Positions 6,276-9,061 of a stretch of DNA of 9,061 nucleotides are shown here, in pieces. The notes under the pieces are model-generated. The model ran no database searches. It was given only the letters and a program-made list of their open reading frames with translations, and was not told where the DNA came from. How positions within the stretch are numbered: the stretch's first letter is position 1; every line of letters begins with the position of its first letter. The DNA comes from Clostridiales bacterium (GTDB taxonomy: Bacteria > Bacillota > Clostridia > Tissierellales > Sedimentibacteraceae): contig DMJQ01000173.1 of NCBI GenBank assembly GCA_003457065.1, positions 23,221-32,281 of the forward strand, written 5' to 3'. The position numbers and the translations under genes were made by a program.

Positions 6276-8069
6276 TTAAATAACTCCATATTCTTTCAAT
6301 AACTTTTCAATATCTGTTCCTGCTATTTGTTTTAAAATTTTACGTCTAGCCAAAGGCGGTAAATCAAGCTTTGGTTTCTCTCCATCCAATAAACTTGTTC
6401 CTGCATTTAATAAATAACGGATATCATATCTCGAATTAAACACTTCCGGAACTCCTTTTTCTACTCCGGTCAGAACATATACAGCTTCCATCGCCGTACG
6501 TCCTGAATATTCGATTGTAAATACGGTGTCACGTCCGGGATTATCCAGTGTCTCGGCAAATTGTCCAAGGAAAGCAAAGTTTACCGCATTCTTCGGTACA
6601 ACATAAGGACGATCTCCGAATTCACGAGGCATGAACTGAGATGTGATAAACGGCATCATTACAGGAATCGCAGTACATGATTCTGCTAATTCCTCAATTT
6701 TGTCTGTTGGAACACCAAGATGGTATAACCATTCTTTTGTGATTTCCTTACCAGTACAATCTCTCATAGTTTTTTTAATATAATCTCCGGGAACATCAGA
6801 GAATAAACCATATACCCATACGACCACATCTTTTTCAGGCTGTCCGTAGTATTGTTCCTGACGGTTTATTGTCCAACTCATCAGCCATGAAGAGTCAAGT
6901 GCTGTAACTATGCCGCCGGTTACTGTACGTCCACCGTATGGGGAACGTTTAGTAATTTTTTCAATGTACTCAGGGACACGTTCATCGTGACAAGTCACTG
7001 TGCAGGATTCCCAATTAGATTTTTCAGGATCTGTGCAGAATTTATCCGGCTTCCCGAATTCATCTGATTGAGCCGCTATATTTCTCCACAACTTCCAGCA
7101 TCCTTCCGGTTCCTTGTTAAACGGTGCCGGAGTATTATCATCACCATATCCGGAACCTTCAGTCATAGAGCCATTAGTAATAAATACCAGGTCATTGTCC
7201 GTCAAGTCAATAGAAATATCCTTTCCGTCTCTGTCTTTGGCAATTATTCTCTTTGCAGCTTTTTTATCATCTGAAATTGAGAACTCAACATTATCCACAG
7301 TGATTCCGTACTCAAATTTAGCACCGTGGTCTTCCAGATATTTAATCATAGGTTTTACAAATGATGTGTATTGATCATGTCGTGAAAATTGTAAAGCTGA
7401 AAGATTTGCCAAGCCTCCAACGTGATGGATGAAACGATTCATATATAACTTCATCTCTAAAGCACTGTGCCAGTTCTCGAAAGCGAACATTGTTCTCCAA
7501 TATGCCCAGAAGTCAGTATTTAAAAGTTCTTCCGAAAATACATCTTCAATAGTTTTATCTTGGAGTTCTTCATCTGTTAAACTTACAAAAGCCGCTAATT
7601 CTTTTGCCAGATCCTGACCAAGATTAAATTTTCCGTTGTCATAGCGCTCGCCCTGATTTTTAGTGATACGACAGTTGCTGAAGTTAGGGTCATCATAGTT
7701 TGTGTAATAAAAATGATCTAGCACCGTCATATTTGGGTCTTCTGTAGACGGCAGTGAACTGAACAGGCTCCACAAAACCTCAAAATGATGACCCATTTCA
7801 CGTCCGCCACGTGCCACATAACCCAGATTCTGACGAACAGCGCCGTCCAAAGATCCTCCCGGGATATCTAATTGCTCAAAGAAAGTAATCTTGCTTCCAT
7901 CCATATGAGCATCACGAATCAAAAAACAGCCTGCAGCCAAAGCACCAATTCCGGTTCCGATTAAATAAGCCTTTTTATCATCAATTCCTTTAGGCTTTCT
8001 TGCATTTACCAGAGCATGATAAGTTCCGTTTGTAAGTGTAAGCCTGTCATCATATGTTTTTAATTTCAT
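6276..8069 (-). CDS. ohyA: Oleate hydratase (myosin-cross-reactive antigen family)
   Basis: This 597-residue flavoenzyme adds water across the cis-9 double bond of unsaturated fatty acids such as oleate to give 10-hydroxystearate, a detoxification step in many Gram-positive bacteria. The length is typical for the family. FAD-binding sequence is visible: IGTGIGALAAG (37-47) and FEQLDIPGGSLDG (64-76). The family signature RGGREMGHHFEVLW (87-100) contains Glu91, the likely water-activating Glu. EMKLYMNRFIHH (205-216) holds Tyr209, the likely proton donor by comparison from memory with characterised enzymes. Further conserved blocks are YTNYDDPNFSNCRITKNQGE (122-141) and the C-terminal NFAFLGQFAETL (497-508) and FTIEYSGRTAMEAVYVLTGV (517-536). 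There is no signal peptide; known members are cytoplasmic or peripherally membrane-associated. The ATG has AAGGAG (8080-8075) five bases upstream. It has its own terminator and an A+T-rich leader with inverted repeats, so it is probably monocistronic. No frameshift or missing key residue is seen. Confidence 0.96.
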   Translation of the reverse strand: MKLKTYDDRLTLTNGTYHALVNARKPKGIDDKKAYLIGTGIGALAAGCFLIRDAHMDGSKITFFEQLDIPGGSLDGAVRQNLGYVARGGREMGHHFEVLWSLFSSLPSTEDPNMTVLDHFYYTNYDDPNFSNCRITKNQGERYDNGKFNLGQDLAKELAAFVSLTDEELQDKTIEDVFSEELLNTDFWAYWRTMFAFENWHSALEMKLYMNRFIHHVGGLANLSALQFSRHDQYTSFVKPMIKYLEDHGAKFEYGITVDNVEFSISDDKKAAKRIIAKDRDGKDISIDLTDNDLVFITNGSMTEGSGYGDDNTPAPFNKEPEGCWKLWRNIAAQSDEFGKPDKFCTDPEKSNWESCTVTCHDERVPEYIEKITKRSPYGGRTVTGGIVTALDSSWLMSWTINRQEQYYGQPEKDVVVWVYGLFSDVPGDYIKKTMRDCTGKEITKEWLYHLGVPTDKIEELAESCTAIPVMMPFITSQFMPREFGDRPYVVPKNAVNFAFLGQFAETLDNPGRDTVFTIEYSGRTAMEAVYVLTGVEKGVPEVFNSRYDIRYLLNAGTSLLDGEKPKLDLPPLARRKILKQIAGTDIEKLLKEYGVI

Positions 8070-8097
8070 TTTATCTCCTTCTTTCTTAATAGTCTTT

Positions 8098-8118
8098 TAA
8101 AGATTATTATCATCTTTA
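8098..8118. repeat. Inverted repeat in the oleate hydratase leader
   Basis: TAAAGAT (8098-8104) and ATCTTTA (8112-8118) are exact inverted copies with a 7-base spacer, 18 bp upstream of the ribosome binding site. The spacing suits either an operator or a small 5' UTR hairpin. The related word TAAAGATGA (minus strand) occurs at 8118-8110 and again at 8176-8168. Confidence 0.4.
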
Positions 8119-8123
8119 GAGCT

Positions 8124-8154
8124 TTATTATGCTCGCATTTGAAGCATATAATAA
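8124..8154. repeat. Imperfect inverted repeat upstream of oleate hydratase
   Basis: TTATTATGC (8124-8132) faces GCATATAATAA (8144-8154), complementary apart from a two-base insertion. The inner ATGCTCGCAT (8129-8138) is also palindromic. The region contains -10-like A/T-rich words on the minus strand, but no promoter pair is clear enough to call. Confidence 0.3.
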
Positions 8155-8193
8155 TATACTCACTCGTTCATCTTTAACACTTATTATCTGTAT

Positions 8194-8207
8194 GATTCTG
8201 ATGAATC
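8194..8207. repeat. Small inverted repeat, possible operator
   Basis: GATTC, spacer TGAT and GAATC form a short palindrome about 125 bp upstream of the oleate hydratase start. On its own this is weak evidence, but it is one of several symmetric elements in this leader. Confidence 0.25.
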
Positions 8208-8238
8208 TATAATATAACTTTTTTATGTACATTTCATT

Positions 8239-8289
8239 AGACAAATAAACTGCTGTGTTCAAAATTCAAACACAGCAGTTTATTTGTCT
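8239..8289 (-). terminator. Long perfect inverted repeat, probable bidirectional terminator
   Basis: Two exactly complementary 21-base arms (8239-8259 and 8269-8289) flank a 9-base loop. The loop-proximal half is a G+C-richer CTGCTGTGTT/AACACAGCAG core, and the outer half is A+T-rich. On the minus strand the core is followed by TTTATTTGTC, giving termination of the gene that ends at 8357. On the plus strand the hairpin is followed by G and six T (8291-8296), although no plus-strand gene is seen upstream. The stem is long for a terminator. Confidence 0.7.
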
Positions 8290-8356
8290 GTTTTTTAGGC
8301 ATTGTGATCAAAATGTCTGATAGAAATAATTTCCTTGCTTCATTGCACAGTTAGAT

Positions 8357-8986
8357 TCATTTAATAATATAATCAGACATTTTTACTTCTTCCCATTCAA
8401 CACCATGTGGTGAGGAATTATAATACAGCGTTATTTCATCATTTTCATCTATTACAGCCTTAAAATAAAAATTCATTTCTTTGGGCTGCAGATATTCATC
8501 GTATAATTGCTGATAATTACTATCACCGCTTTCTTTTGCCTTTTTAATATACTCAACAGTATCAGGATCTCTGTCATAATTTTTATGTGTCACTTTATAG
8601 AAAAAAACAGCTTCAACCTTTCCATTCACAACTTCTTCCTGATAGTCTGAAATCTCAAAACCCAGCAATTCATAATAAGGCGAAAAAACATTCTTACATT
8701 CTTCTTCCAGATATGCTTTTATTTTATCATAGTTTTTATTGTCGGCTGTTTCTTCCGTTTCAACTTCAACTTCAAGATTTTTAACTTTAAGATTTTCATC
8801 ATATTCAAGGACGGCAGTAACCGGAAATTCTGAAGGTGACCTAGCTCCGGGCACTTTTGCGATAATTCTGTTGTTCACAACTTCATAGTTTACAATAGCA
8901 CCAAAAGCAATTTTTTCAAACCAGCTGCCTGCATATGATTTATCATAGCTTTTTTCAATTGTTCTTCCGTTCCATTTTATTGACAT
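8357..8986 (-). CDS. Hypothetical acidic soluble protein
   Basis: I do not recognise this 209-residue protein. It has no signal peptide, no membrane segment and a single Cys (Cys97). It is rich in Glu, Asp, Lys and Tyr. Predicted strands near 25-45, 55-78, 120-136 and 171-190 alternate with a helix around 84-103 and another around 142-166. The long Glu/Val stretch LEVEVETEE (71-79) and the paired final strands suggest a compact alpha/beta or beta-sandwich fold. The ATG at 8986 has only a weak GGGGA (9001-8997) ten bases upstream. A TATAAT is present on the minus strand at 9048-9043, but any -35 would be beyond the window edge. It appears monocistronic, since a long hairpin follows it and the next gene is about 290 bp away. 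The open reading frame is uninterrupted and has the same codon style as its neighbours, so it is probably real. Confidence 0.72.
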   Translation of the reverse strand: MSIKWNGRTIEKSYDKSYAGSWFEKIAFGAIVNYEVVNNRIIAKVPGARSPSEFPVTAVLEYDENLKVKNLEVEVETEETADNKNYDKIKAYLEEECKNVFSPYYELLGFEISDYQEEVVNGKVEAVFFYKVTHKNYDRDPDTVEYIKKAKESGDSNYQQLYDEYLQPKEMNFYFKAVIDENDEITLYYNSSPHGVEWEEVKMSDYIIK

Positions 8987-9012
8987 ATCAACTTTATCCC
9001 CATTAAAAAATA

Positions 9013-9061
<49 letters not shown>

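Noticed and set aside
7068..7617. Plus-strand open frames opposite oleate hydratase
   Set aside because: They lie wholly within a highly conserved enzyme gene and show no protein-like features.
6276..8069. Oleate hydratase as a functional part of the ATPase/propeller/vWA system
   Set aside because: A strong terminator separates them, the gene has its own leader, and oleate hydratase is widespread as a stand-alone gene. Shared strand is the only link.

Overview
The window is A+T-rich DNA with strong GGAGG-type ribosome binding sites, tightly packed genes and hairpin-plus-U-tract terminators. This points to a low-GC Gram-positive bacterium (Bacillota, most likely a clostridial lineage). There is no rRNA or other phylogenetic marker, so this is inference. 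The right edge is a run of 24 A followed after five bases by 13 T, which looks like a contig end.

Layout, left to right. A short leader with a good sigma-A-type promoter drives one plus-strand gene (176-775), a small membrane protein of the isoprenylcysteine carboxyl methyltransferase / phospholipid methyltransferase family. Everything else is on the minus strand. Next is a three-gene operon, read from about 6150 down to 835: a MoxR-like AAA+ ATPase (4036-6147), a predicted seven-bladed beta-propeller protein (2801-4039) and a protein with a C-terminal von Willebrand factor A (vWA) domain with an intact MIDAS (835-2790). The first two genes overlap by ATGA. The second and third are 10 bp apart, and the ribosome binding site of the third covers the stop codon of the second. 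Two hairpin terminators follow the operon, the distal one lying inside the last codons of the convergent methyltransferase gene. Upstream lies a monocistronic oleate hydratase gene (6276-8069) with its own terminator (6217-6250) and an A+T-rich leader holding several small inverted repeats. The rightmost gene (8357-8986) encodes an acidic soluble protein I do not recognise, followed by an unusually long perfect inverted repeat (8239-8289) that probably terminates it.

The main point of interest is the ATPase/propeller/vWA operon. MoxR ATPases and vWA proteins are well-known partners in chaperone-like assemblies, and ternary MoxR-vWA-third-component systems, some with beta-propellers, have been described as probable conflict or stress-response modules. 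Here the operon is compact and closed by terminators, and I see no toxin, nuclease or protease effector in it. The ATPase has large insertions between Walker A and Walker B. The vWA protein carries a long N-terminal region with an HxxxE helix that may be a degenerate metallopeptidase. The methyltransferase, the oleate hydratase and the unknown gene look like independent transcription units rather than parts of this system.
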